The notes beneath the pieces are model-generated. The model made no database searches and was not told the origin of the DNA. It saw nothing but the letters and a program-made list of their open reading frames with translations. DNA of 64,000 nt, taken from assembly GCA_963978905.1 (NCBI GenBank), contig OZ022257.1, positions 24,381,274 to 24,445,273 of the forward strand, given 5' to 3'. Below, piece by piece: positions 11,851-22,319 of this stretch. This stretch comes from Trichostrongylus colubriformis (taxonomy: Eukaryota > Nematoda > Chromadorea > Rhabditida > Trichostrongylidae). A program made the translations under genes and the position numbers. Within the stretch, counting starts at the first letter, position 1. Every line of letters begins with the position of its first letter.

Positions 11851-14030
11851 ATTGCTGAGCAGCCTTATTTTCACATGGTTGTGTCCCGATTCTATCGTGA
11901 CCCGGACCGGGATGCCGCGCCAGCGGGCGGGGCACGCGGCGTCGCATTGATCGCGGCCGAGTTGGCAACAAAGAGGGTTTGAATCGTAAAGGGACGCGAA
12001 TGGATAGCGTCTAGTGACTTCAGCATCTCATTCTTATGTTGATTACCCTTTTCTTTTCTCATTGTTCGTTTCATTCTATCGTTGCTTTTTCAATCTTGCT
12101 TTGTCTTGAACTTTTCAAACTACTTTTTTATGTTCATTTCCCTTTAGAAAGCTAATAAGTTTCTATGACTGGAACCACTTTTTTTAAAATAAAACTGTCA
12201 ATATAATCCTTTGATTTGTCTGTCTTTTTCTTTTTTCTCCTTAGAGTACTGGGTTGTACCACAAGCAGTTTTTTTTCAAATGGAATTTTTTTGCTGCATC
12301 AGAGTCTGTTTTGCCTTACTTTGGGTGCGGTTCGGGTTGAACTCAGGCCCAGTCGACGACAAACGATATTTCAAAAAATGCACATTCTACAGATGGCTTA
12401 CTGAACCTTTTCAGCTCGATTTTTCATTAGTGGTTTCAATTTCTTTCGTTTAAACGTTTCGGTTCCCCAGTTCGTTATAATCTGATCCAGACTACCGACT
12501 GATTGCATCTAAAAACTGTGGCTATAAAGATCGTATTCGGTGCAGTCACATTTTAACTGTGGAATTTACTTTGTACAATATGCAGCTATTGCACGACTTA
12601 ATAAATCTTTACGTACTTTCAAATTATAGGCATTTGAATTCGCTTGATTACTTTTGAACCGTGTGAAGATCTTTCGAAAATTACAATTCTCTAACTTCCC
12701 AATCATAACATCATTATCAAAGTATACAACTACCTCCATCATTCGATAAGAAAACTCTCTGCCGCTCATACTGCAAGACTCAGAATCACTTCTCTACCAT
12801 CACCCGATTCCGGATTGACCCACAGACGTCCGCGCACTTTGCATCTGAACCTGTGGCGCGCAAGACCGCGCGCATTTTTGCGAACCCGGTTATGTTCCTA
12901 ATAATCAGTGCTTGAAGGATTCAAAATCGAAAAGTAAACGACTGCCGAAGTATTTTTTGCATAGATTGGATACACCCTTAATAATCTTGAAATGACTCAG
13001 CTCCCGATAATCACTTCAGTCGAGGCACTAGATCTTTAGGTAACAATCCAGGCTGTACCAATTTTGCACCGCCAAGCGCCACCAGGACCATATACCCATC
13101 TGGATGCACGCCAGCCACGCCCAGTGCTCAGCTGACCAACAAGGAGCCTGCAGACACCCCATTTCCTCAAGATGCAAGTCGGTTGACCCAATTATCGCCG
13201 GATGTGCTTTTAAGGCCACACAATGAAAAACATGGACAAAAACCTAGCCTAGTGAAAATTTTGCGGCATTTCACACCTACCTAAATTTCGACATCATTCA
13301 AATAAAGGATAGGCGGTCAAAAATCAAAGAGCGAACTAGATTATTCAAGCGACGCAGATCAGGGTCTGCGGTGGCACGATTTAGTTGAACATCCACCTCG
13401 GCTCCGCAGCATGGAGTCGCTTTAAATTTGGAAGCGACACAACATTATCTTCTTGTTGGGCACCATTGTCATCGAAGAGTCACCGGGGCTGAAAAAATGT
13501 AAACTAGCAGCAGCAAAAAACACTAGATGAACGAAATGGAAAGCATGCGATATCTCACATTGCTAAGGGAGCTTCTCGATGATCAGTCAAGTACCCATTG
13601 ACCTGCAGCCCCTACAAGCTCCGTCCTGTGCTGGGGATTTCTGTAACAGCGCCCGGTTTTATTTGAGTTACAGCTTCTCCAACAGTGAGAAAAATGAACA
13701 TAAGCAACGAATATAACCGAAATCCGTAAAAACACCTAAAAGAACCTCTGAATCGAGATACTCAGTACTGTTCGGCACTGGAGCTTTTCTCACGATGGCG
13801 GAATAAGAATCAACACTTGCCGAATACCGTTATAAGGAGTTATAAGGAGTTGACAACAACGTCATTAACCAATACCAGTGTATGATAAGGCTTCATCAGA
13901 AAACTTTGCGATTAATTTTGAAAGAAAAGAACTGTTTCCATCCTCCCTCCCCGCAAGAAAAAAAAGATTCGTCGAGATATATCTACATAGCACATATGTT
14001 CCAGTTGAAAACACTAAGAAGAACCTACCA

Positions 14031-14140
14031 AGCCTGTGGATCATCCTGTCTGGTGGGCGACTGGGGATACTGGACATAATCCTGAGGTTGTGCTCCAGGA
14101 TCGTGTTCGGGATCACGTCGTAAATATGGATCATTCCTAA
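14031..14140 (-). other. Possible exon of unknown gene or MULE 3' region
   Basis: It is bounded by a TTCTTTAG acceptor and a GTAGGT donor. Two frames are open; one is rich in Pro, Gln and Asp (DPYLRRDPEHDPG). I could not connect it in phase to the MULE exons and do not recognise it. Confidence 0.3.
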
Positions 14141-14406
14141 AGAACAGGAACAATAGAAGTCCAGGTCCCAGCATGTGCACTTTTTTAAAATGATTTCTTG
14201 GAGCAATGGTGTGAACTAGCAAATTCTCTACATGCAGACAGAGAGTACTGCAATACGTTTAACACGGATGAAGTTGTACGAATTTGAAAATGCAGATGTG
14301 CTGTGGGCGAAAGCTACAAGGACATGATTCGAGTGTGAAGAACAACACAGCATCCTGAGAAAATGTAATACTAAAAAATAAGTAGGATTCGAAAATACCC
14401 GCTTAC

Positions 14407-15772
14407 CTCTAAGCGCAACCCAAGCGCATCTCTTTTTCTATTCCAAGCTTAGGCCAAATGAAACCCGCACCCCTCTACTGAAACGCTTGGGAAGCACTTT
14501 CTAGCCGCGTTGATAGCGGCTTTCTCGAAAACCGGTACGATTCGTAAATCCAAGCGTCCTCCGGTCGCGCATTCTTCCTGGAACAGGAAAGAGACCCGGA
14601 AAATCAGAACTCTGCGTCATTACCTATCCTATCGATCATACCTTGCTGTGATGGCAAACAGAAGTGGTATATCCATGGAGTTTGCCAACACTCCATGGAT
14701 AATAACATAACTGCCCCGTCTTGTTGGTGGCTTCCGGCTGAAGGTCGTGGACGCCGTCCGCCACCAACGCGAACATGCCTAATTGGCATGCTTTCTATAA
14801 TGCATATAATGAGGGATGTCAAAGTGAAAACAATAGAGAGAAAAGAGTAGACTTCAGAAGAGTAAAAAGGAGTACCTCCACATTCCAACAATATTTATGT
14901 AGTTCGTCGGTGCGTAGATGGAGAATCGGGGGTCCGCCGGCCAAGTATGCGTACTCCCGCGGGACTTCTTCCATCGTGACGCGGGCGTCATGGAGTTTCG
15001 ACGTTGCTCTGAATAAGTAGTGATAAGTACAACATAGAAGCGAGTAGACTATACTGCTGGTTACCTCGATGGGGCTTTCCTGCGATGTTTGTATCCGTCA
15101 TCCGAAAAGTATGATAGCACATCGTCCCGCTCCGCTTCACCTAAATATCACATGCCGAAGATTGCTGCTGAATGTGCCAATACATTAGAGCTTACTTGCC
15201 ACATCACTGGAAAACACTTGATGTGCCATCTCCTGATAAACCTGGATTGGCCTTACGTTTGCCAATCGCGAATCGTTGGGTATATCTTGGCAGTCCTGAA
15301 CAGAGCATTATCATAGGATTGAGGGAAAATGTGGCTTCATCATGTACCTTATAGAACATCCTATTCACTCGATGCTTTGCACTTTTCCAGGCTTGGCATA
15401 CGTCTGGGATAGCCGACGAAGTGTGTGCCGTTTACTACATAAAATACATGTCCTCGAAAATTTATGGACTGTAATGGCGAACACCAAAAGTTTCAGTACC
15501 GCTACACTGATGGTCTTGCCCCTTTTCCTACATCCAGTGCATCGGTATACAACCCGTCCCCGGGTTGTCGTGCGGAGATGTTCGAACTCGTAACACAACG
15601 TCCCACCTGAACAAGATTCATTAAGAGACGTCCACCTTATCATATTTTGCCGATAACTTATCAAGAATGGGATAGCGCAAAACAGGGTATTTACCCTGCT
15701 TGCTGGCTTCAGCTAGCGCGGGGAATTCTTCCCCAGTGAAATTAGCGAATTGCCGTGGCCGGTATTCTTCAG
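14407..15772 (-). pseudogene. FLYWCH-like/MULE transposase relic (Mutator superfamily)
   Basis: Plausible exons: 15772-15695, a zinc-module exon from 15606 to about 15510, about 15396-15351, 15295-15196, 15140-15065, 15008-14876, 14778-14642 and 14577-14407. The second exon has a FLYWCH-like pattern (LCYEFEHL, then VVYRCTGC). The 14778 exon reads FALVADGVHDLQ then TGQL, matching the MULE transposase core. The last exon reads PVFEKAAINAARKCFP, then after a one-base shift GCGFHLA, a stop, and AWNRKRDALGLR, again a standard MULE stretch. The shift near 14470 and the TAA in the expected HLAQAW segment show the copy is dead or wrongly spliced here. Junctions from 15295 to 14876 keep phase; the others are not all resolved. 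Its 3' end past 14407 was not found with confidence. Confidence 0.72.
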
Positions 15773-15939
15773 CTGGTGCTAAAATTAACCGCATCATCAA
15801 AATACAATTATTATTATCATTATTATTATCAAAATACACGAATCAACTTAATAAAAATCGTAAATTACGAAGAAAAATGGGAATAGTGAAAAGTTTGTCA
15901 ATGAATGCTTTCAGAAGAGAATGTTTTCACCATTCGCCT

Positions 15940-16787
15940 TCCACAATTCGCCTTCGCTCAGTTCAAGTTGTCCAGGACAATCAATGATGATGTACTTGTC
16001 TTTATTATCGAGTATCTTCTGATAGCCATTGCTGATTTCGACATAATGTGTTCATGCAGTACTTCAATGCTCCCTTCGGTCCCCGACTTGGAAGAGGAAC
16101 ATTTGCTAGGATTTGAGGAATGTAGAGGATAACAGGCAAAAAACAGAATAAAGCATTCAGGGAAGTTGATCTACCCTTTGTTGAGCTGCGCGATATATCT
16201 ACCTCCATTCACAGTTGCAGCGCTATCTGAATGCGATTTCACCCATACAATTACTTGCGCAGCCTACCCGTACAGGTCAGTTTTTTGCACTCACGAGCAG
16301 AGATACCAATTTCCCCCGAACAGAAGACTTGCCTGATCTTCGAACAAATTAGAAGCAGTGTTATTTGCAATTACAACACCCACCACAAGAGGAATGAAAG
16401 TGAGGCTGATTAACCTTCTGCATCTAGTAGGGGAGACAAAGGCGATGAAGACAAGAAAACCTAAGTAAAGCCATAGTGGAATAAAATATCAGCCATACAA
16501 CTCATGATAATAAGTATAAAACACATGATCATGTAACTGGTCTTGTGAGGGAAACAATAAAACGAAGAAATTGTTTTGATAAAAAACCACGCACCGAACC
16601 TGTCCATAACGTTTTCACTGTTATTAATTTCTTTATATCATATGTAGCATTAGTATATTGCACGAAATCATTAGTCGGATCTAAGTTGACTGTGACATGA
16701 GGACGACTGATCTGCTCGAGAATGTCTGTAAGCCCAGCACAGAATGTTGACTTTCCAGCACGTGGAGCTCCAAGGACACCATACATG
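15940..16787 (-). pseudogene. GPN2-like GTPase relic
   Basis: The exon from 16787 carries a Walker A motif, GAPRAGKST, then NLDPTND and DIKKLITV, the standard order in GPN-loop GTPases, which act in RNA polymerase assembly. A one-base shift is then needed to read ENVMDRF. After a probable intron, SRGPKGALKYCMNTL follows near 16090, then a second shift near 16015 leads to KYIIIDCPGQLE. The diagnostic Gly-Pro-Asn loop is Gly-Pro-Lys. No C-terminal half follows; the frame soon stops. VMDRF then GALKYCM is closer to GPN2 than GPN3. Two shifts, the altered loop and the missing half indicate a decayed partial copy. Confidence 0.75.
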
Positions 16788-16999
16788 CTGAAAGAGCAGA
16801 AGAGGATTCCAATCACTTATTCGAAGTGTCACGTTTAGATAACAGTTTAAGTCTGTTCAGGTTCTATAAATGCTATCAGAATGGCAAATAGAGGGTCAAA
16901 CCGTAGTCTCCACTTCAAATGAAAACGACTGACTATCAAAATAAAACCACCACAAGAAATAAATAATATTACACGGAAAAGTAGTAGAAGAAGCACACC

Positions 17000-17650
17000 T
17001 GTATTTGTATGACGTTGGTGATGCATGCATTGAAATGAATAATTCCAAGAATATCCTCCCCTAATAGGAAAGTTTTCTTGAACAGCGTCATAGTGGCAAC
17101 CATTCCTTGGGCATTTGTCATACCGAAAATTCAACGAAATTGTTTGAAGAAGCAATTAATGAAAACACGCAAGGATAATACAAGACTCCCAACTTTGTTC
17201 AATCGAAGAACGAAAGACTCCTCGAAAAGGACCAAAAACGATTAGCTGGTATCGCAAAAATGGCTCATTTCTAATTGCCATTTCTTAGCTCTACACCAAA
17301 CTTCTGATATTCGGTGAGAAGCAATAATCAATCAAAAGAAACGAGCGGTAACCAACCAAAATGAGACTCCGTCACTGTCGCGCTCCATTCGACTCCGACG
17401 GCATTCTCGATTTGCCGCGCACGGCGCCGGCGTGCGCGACGTCCAGTTTGCGGGTCACGATAGAACGGCCGCCTCCCCTTTAACGTTCCGCAGTCTGCTG
17501 AATTTACTCCCCCCGGGGTCTTTAACTGAACAGAATTTGGGCACTGGTCCACATTCATCCTCTTGTTCCCCTGTTCCCTTCTCTTTAATCCGCACCCATT
17601 TCACGAGCATGAAAAAACAAGTAAATATCAATAAATAGTTTTGTTTCGAT
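17000..17650. other. No supported gene; GC-rich patch
   Basis: A CpG-rich patch at about 17380-17480 encodes open frames on both strands but has no recognisable domain or exon chain. It shares the short word TTCTATCGTGACCCG with 11890, on the opposite strand. Confidence 0.35.
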
Positions 17651-17725
17651 TTGTTTACTCTAATCTACTTTCCACCTCCGGACCTCGTAGCTACACTAAG
17701 GGTTTTCTTCTCGCTCTTCAGCTCC

Positions 17726-17976
17726 AGGCCCATCAATCCTCAAGGACTTGTCATCATGCTCCGGCAGCCAATCAGGCTGCGCCACCTTGACCTGCCTCCA
17801 GCCTGCGGGTACTTAAGCCGCTGCCATCCAGCAGTGGCAGTCATTCCCGGTCATCACCTCACCTCCTCACCTCCCCCTTCTTCCCTCTCTTATGTAATCC
17901 TATAGTAATAAACATATATAGCTCATGTGTCTTGTACTACATCCTATAGCCTACCGCTACACCTACACCCCCTTCA
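17726..17976 (+). repeat. 5' LTR
   Basis: It matches 22037-22289 with few differences. It contains an AATAAA polyadenylation signal near 17910 and ends in CCCTTCA. The 3' partner starts TGAGG, giving TG...CA ends; the 5' copy has lost the leading TG. Confidence 0.85.
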
Positions 17977-18489
17977 GTGATAGGCCCGATCAACCTATTA
18001 TCTGATAATGCAGTTATAGGAACAACCTATACCACACTTCCTCAGAGATGGGAAGTTTTCACCACAGATGACCCAACGAGCCCCCTTCCACAAGGGCTAC
18101 TCGTTGGTAGAACACTTTCATGTCCAAATGCACAAGGATCAGTTCTGATACGTATATATAATTCAAACCCTGAACCCACACGTTTGCCGAAAAACACCAC
18201 CATAGCCACCGCAAGCTTCGTAGGCACAGATATGCCACGGCTCCCAGTATTTTTGATCTACGACCAACTCAACCAAAACGCCTTGCCACTGAAACATATA
18301 AATGCCAAATATATCCCTTCTGAAGCTGATTTTTCTAAAGATCTACCCCTATTTCCAAATGCTCAACCACCCAAACCACTTTTGAGCAGAATTCAATACA
18401 ATCACTCTATTTCAAACAATAACCATTTTCACGCTTTGGAAATTTTACTTAGTAAGTTAAACTTAGTAAGTATAAACAATGTTTCGTAG
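17977..18489 (+). pseudogene. pol fragment: protease-RT linker
   Basis: An open frame of 170 codons with PQGLLVGRTL and TRLPKNTTIATASF resembles the region between protease and reverse transcriptase in gypsy elements. The active-site Asp-Thr/Ser-Gly of the protease is not in the frame. It begins at the LTR junction without its own start. Confidence 0.7.
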
Positions 18490-18569
18490 GTAACGACGGA
18501 AATCTCGGTCGTTATACAGGACCCATTACTCACAGCATTAATTTTATCCCACATCATAAAATCCCCAAA

Positions 18570-19386
18570 CAACACCCTTGACGGGTACTTTTGGAAAAAC
18601 GGCAAGCAATAGAGCATGAAATCAAAGAGATGCTCAGAACAAGAATCATTGAACCCAGTACCAGTCCATTTGTATCTCCTATAGTATTGGTTAAAAAGGG
18701 ACCAAACAAAGATCGGTGGAGATTCACAGTGGACTATCGTCAAATAAATGCTATTACACAAAAAAAGACCTATTGTATCCCCCATATGCAAGACATTCCA
18801 GATCTTGTAAATGGTAAAGAGATATACTCCGTTCTCGACTCTGAAAGTGGTTCTTTTCAAATCCCTTTGGCGAAGGAGCATGAGGAACGTACAGAGTTTT
18901 CTTCTTTCTTGGGAATAAATCACTTAACCGTAATGGCACAGGATCTTGAAGGTGCCTCAGGCACTTTTCAACGAGTAGCCAAAATCTAATACGCGAGACA
19001 AAAGCATGCTGTTTTGCCTACATTGACGACATCATTATTGCAAGTCAGTCAATTCGCCAACATCTGCTTGACCTAGAAGAAGTATTTGTACGTATAAAAA
19101 GGTTTGGCATGAAACTAACTCCGAAAAAATGTTTATACTTTCAAACCGAAGTACAATACCTAGGCGTGTTATTAGCAAAAATGGCACTCACCCTAACCCA
19201 CAAACAGTAGCTAGCATCGCTCAAATCCCAAGCCTCAAAAATGTCAAAGCAATCACATCACTTCTTGGAGCTACCTCGTATTTCCGTCGCTACATCTCGC
19301 GTACTTCTATAATCGCAACCCCACTACACAAAGCTAGCCAAAAGCGCACCCTTCAAATGGACCGAAGTCCAAGAAAAAATTTTTAG
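18570..19386 (+). pseudogene. pol fragment: reverse transcriptase
   Basis: The first part shows SPIVLVKKG, FTVDYRQINAIT and a variant of the Leu-Asp-Leu-Lys-Ser-Gly motif (VLDSESGSFQIPL). The catalytic YIDD box lies near 19020-19030 in another frame and is followed by the QYLGV-type motif and a connection region (LGATSYFRRYI). The segment between fingers and YIDD is deleted and there are frame breaks, so no active enzyme is encoded. Confidence 0.88.
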
Positions 19387-19419
19387 CTTTAATACAAGCT
19401 CTCATCAACGCTTCTCTCC

Positions 19420-19890
19420 TTGTTGCCCCTACTTTCGGACAACATACATAATACACACAGACGCATCCACACTTGGCTTAAGAGCATGTTTATTTGAACA
19501 ACTTAGCGCGTACTATAGCCGATCTCTCAACAAGCATGAGAAAAACTATGCTGTCATTCAGTTCGAAATTCTAGCCATTGTCTTTGCTCTCACAAACTTC
19601 TACTCCTACGTAGCAAACGCACGAATAACCTTGGTAACAGATCATGCTCGTCTAAAATCACTACTTCACAGGTCAGATTTAGTCGGTTGCCTAGCCCAAT
19701 ATCAAATTTCAATCCAGGCTTACGACCTCACAATTGAATATCGCGCTATGAAACACAGTACATTTTGTGATTTCCTCACACTTCCTTTACCGCGTATAAA
19801 TTCCATCATAGCAACACTGTACCTTCCCTTGCAGACATTCAGGAAAGCTGAAGAAGCACAAAATACGGCCAGCTCATCAAATTTTTGAAC
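19420..19890 (+). pseudogene. pol fragment: RNase H
   Basis: It contains the first catalytic Asp (IHTDAS), then a YYSRSLNKHEKNYAV stretch with the Glu-containing helix, then VTDHARLKSLL, the usual RNase H order in gypsy pol. The last part is in frame from 19631 to 19888; the earlier part is in another frame. Confidence 0.85.
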
Positions 19891-20294
19891 AACGAAATGA
19901 ATTAACTACCGCGAAAATTTGAAAACAAATCAGATCATTTCTCTATACATAGCTATTTTTATTCAATACATGATAACCAAAAACTAGCTATTCCAGGTGA
20001 AACTATGTAATTGGTAGCATAACAATGTTCTATGATACACCACCATTAGGATCATATCTAGGAATACAAAAAAATATACAAAAAAAATTAAAAAAAAAGA
20101 AAATATTTTTTGACCAAGCCTATACCACGATGTCTCCACATATATTACTTCCCGCCTAATTTGGCAAGAAGTCAAAACTCCATCTGAGCACATTATACGT
20201 GACAACTGGGATCAATACCTATACCCAGTGCCCTTTCGCAAAAAAATTTCGCAAACTCGTAGTATGTGCAGCACTCATATAACAAACCACTAAG

Positions 20295-21131
20295 TTGGTC
20301 ACCAAAGCTTTCATCAACGATGTCATCTCACAACATGGCACCCTCAAGGAGATCATTTCAGATCGTAGTTCTAACTACTACTGCAAAATGCTCATAAGAA
20401 TCAATAAGGCGCTGGGTGCAACTAACAGTTTACTACCAGTTATAATCACAAAGCTAACGGCCAGGCGGAACGGTTGTGACAGTCACCACTGACTCTCTCA
20501 CCGCCTATTGTCCCGATACCAGAGACGTCTGGTCGGAATTCCTCCAACCAATAGCATCTGAGTAAACGTGTAACTACAGGTTACAGCCCAATTTTTCTCG
20601 TGGTATATGGTCGCTGCCCTGTCACGTGGAGTCCTGCGCGAGCTTCCAGCTCGACTCATGTTCGACTCCGACGACTTTGCAGATCAATTTGCAGCCGACA
20701 CGGGTAACACCGTCATGGAAATTGACAACAGGATTGCGCATAAGACTGCGCAATGTAAGACAGGATATGACCGCTCAAACAAGGTATACCCCACGGAACT
20801 TTCCATTGGCGATTTAGCTCTTCTACACGAAGACATAGTTCATTCAAAATTATCAAACCAATGGAAAAGTCGGTTCAAGGTTGACAATATCAACCGTCCT
20901 CTCATTAGGAATACTAACATCACTGGTCGTTCTGTACGACAAACTGTCCATATCAATCGCCTTAAATTGTATTCGCCTCGTTCAATGGCGGCTGACATTT
21001 CCACACCAACCCCACAACCACAAACTATTCTAAACCCCACGGAAACATCAGCTGCCACTGAACAAACCAATGTAAGACGTTCGCGTCGTTTACAAATTAA
21101 ACAGGCTGGATTCAACACCATTGACGAATGA
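20295..21131 (+). pseudogene. pol fragment: integrase, partial
   Basis: A core remnant (SQHGTLKEIISDRSSNYY) holds the second catalytic Asp. A separate 174-codon frame from 20607 carries the C-terminal domain, ending with a basic VRRSRRLQIKQAG segment. The zinc-binding N-terminal part is not found, and AT-rich noise fills 19900-20200. Confidence 0.82.
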
Positions 21132-22036
21132 ATTAGAATCATTCACTTGGTTCTCTTAGGTCAGTTTGTCTTCTCTTCCATTAGCCGCAAAGTCGCGAAT
21201 ATACTATCTTTCTTTGAATTGACGGTTCAAAGAAACACATAGGGCAGCCAAAACAAAAAAAACTTTTTTTCATACGCCCGTGTGCTAATCAACTACTATT
21301 AAAACAGATTAGTGCACGTATTGATTCGCCTCGTATTATGATTTATATGCAGTGCTTATTTACTCCAAACGCACATTTTCATGTAATTCCTCATATGCAA
21401 CGTATTCACATATTACAACAAAAACACCAAAAAAATGTAAAATAATAATAATAAAAAAGGGCTATATACACATCTATTCTCGTGTTATTTTTGTTTTTCT
21501 GCTAAATTGTTTAACTCATAGAACCCAAATTTCGCTGTTATTTATTCCTTGCTTTAACTGAAATTATCCCAGTTTCGATGTGTATGATTCTAACTCGTAG
21601 AGTAAATTTGCTATTTTCCCCCAATGCCAATAACGTGTGTCATCTATCTACCGATACCCATAGTAACGCTCGAGGACGTGCTATCTCTCCAAGGTGTAAG
21701 TGGTCGCCTTACTGTGCTGGAACAGTCTTAGTATACATGCGCATGATGTTTCTTGTGTTTACTCTTCATACGACGTTTTCATTGTAAAGCCTCCACATCT
21801 CAGCATCAAGAAGTTAGTCGCTAATGAATGACCATTTGATGACCATTTGTCAAGAGCGAAGACGTAGCCATGTAGTGGCTCTCTGACTTCAAAGGCATCT
21901 GTCCATGTTGCATATTATTGTCATCGGTCATACCTATCTCTATGCAGTGAAGGATACTAACTCTTGAAGTTGTTATGTTACTTCGAGCTCGAGGACGAGC
22001 TTACTGTAAGGAATGGAGATGTCAGTTGTCAGCTCC

Positions 22037-22289
22037 TGAGGCCCATCAATCCTCAAGGACTTGTCATCATGCTCCGACAGCCAATCAGGCTGCGCCACCT
22101 CGACCTGCCTCCAGCCTGCGGGTACTCAAGCTGCTGCCATCCAGCAGTGGCAGTCATTCCCGGTCACCACCTCACCTCCTCACCTCCCCCTTCTTCCCTC
22201 TCTTATGTAATCCTATAGTAATAAACATTTATAGCTCAAGTGTCTTGTACTACATCCTATAACCTACCGCTACCCCTACACCCCCTTCA
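22037..22289 (+). repeat. 3' LTR
   Basis: It starts TGAGGCCC and ends CCCTTCA, and is nearly identical to the 5' copy, including AATAAA. Similarity continues about 30 bases past its end, which is unusual for an LTR pair. Confidence 0.85.
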
Positions 22290-22319
22290 GTGATAGGCCC
22301 GATCAACCTATTATCCGAT

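Larger units (their letters stand above)
9931..13270. other. No supported gene; scattered repeats
   Basis: Apart from the hAT-like MITE at 11358-11572 and a partial R2 repeat at 11685-11850 I see no exon chain or known motif here. Short open frames are isolated and lack splice context. Confidence 0.5.
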
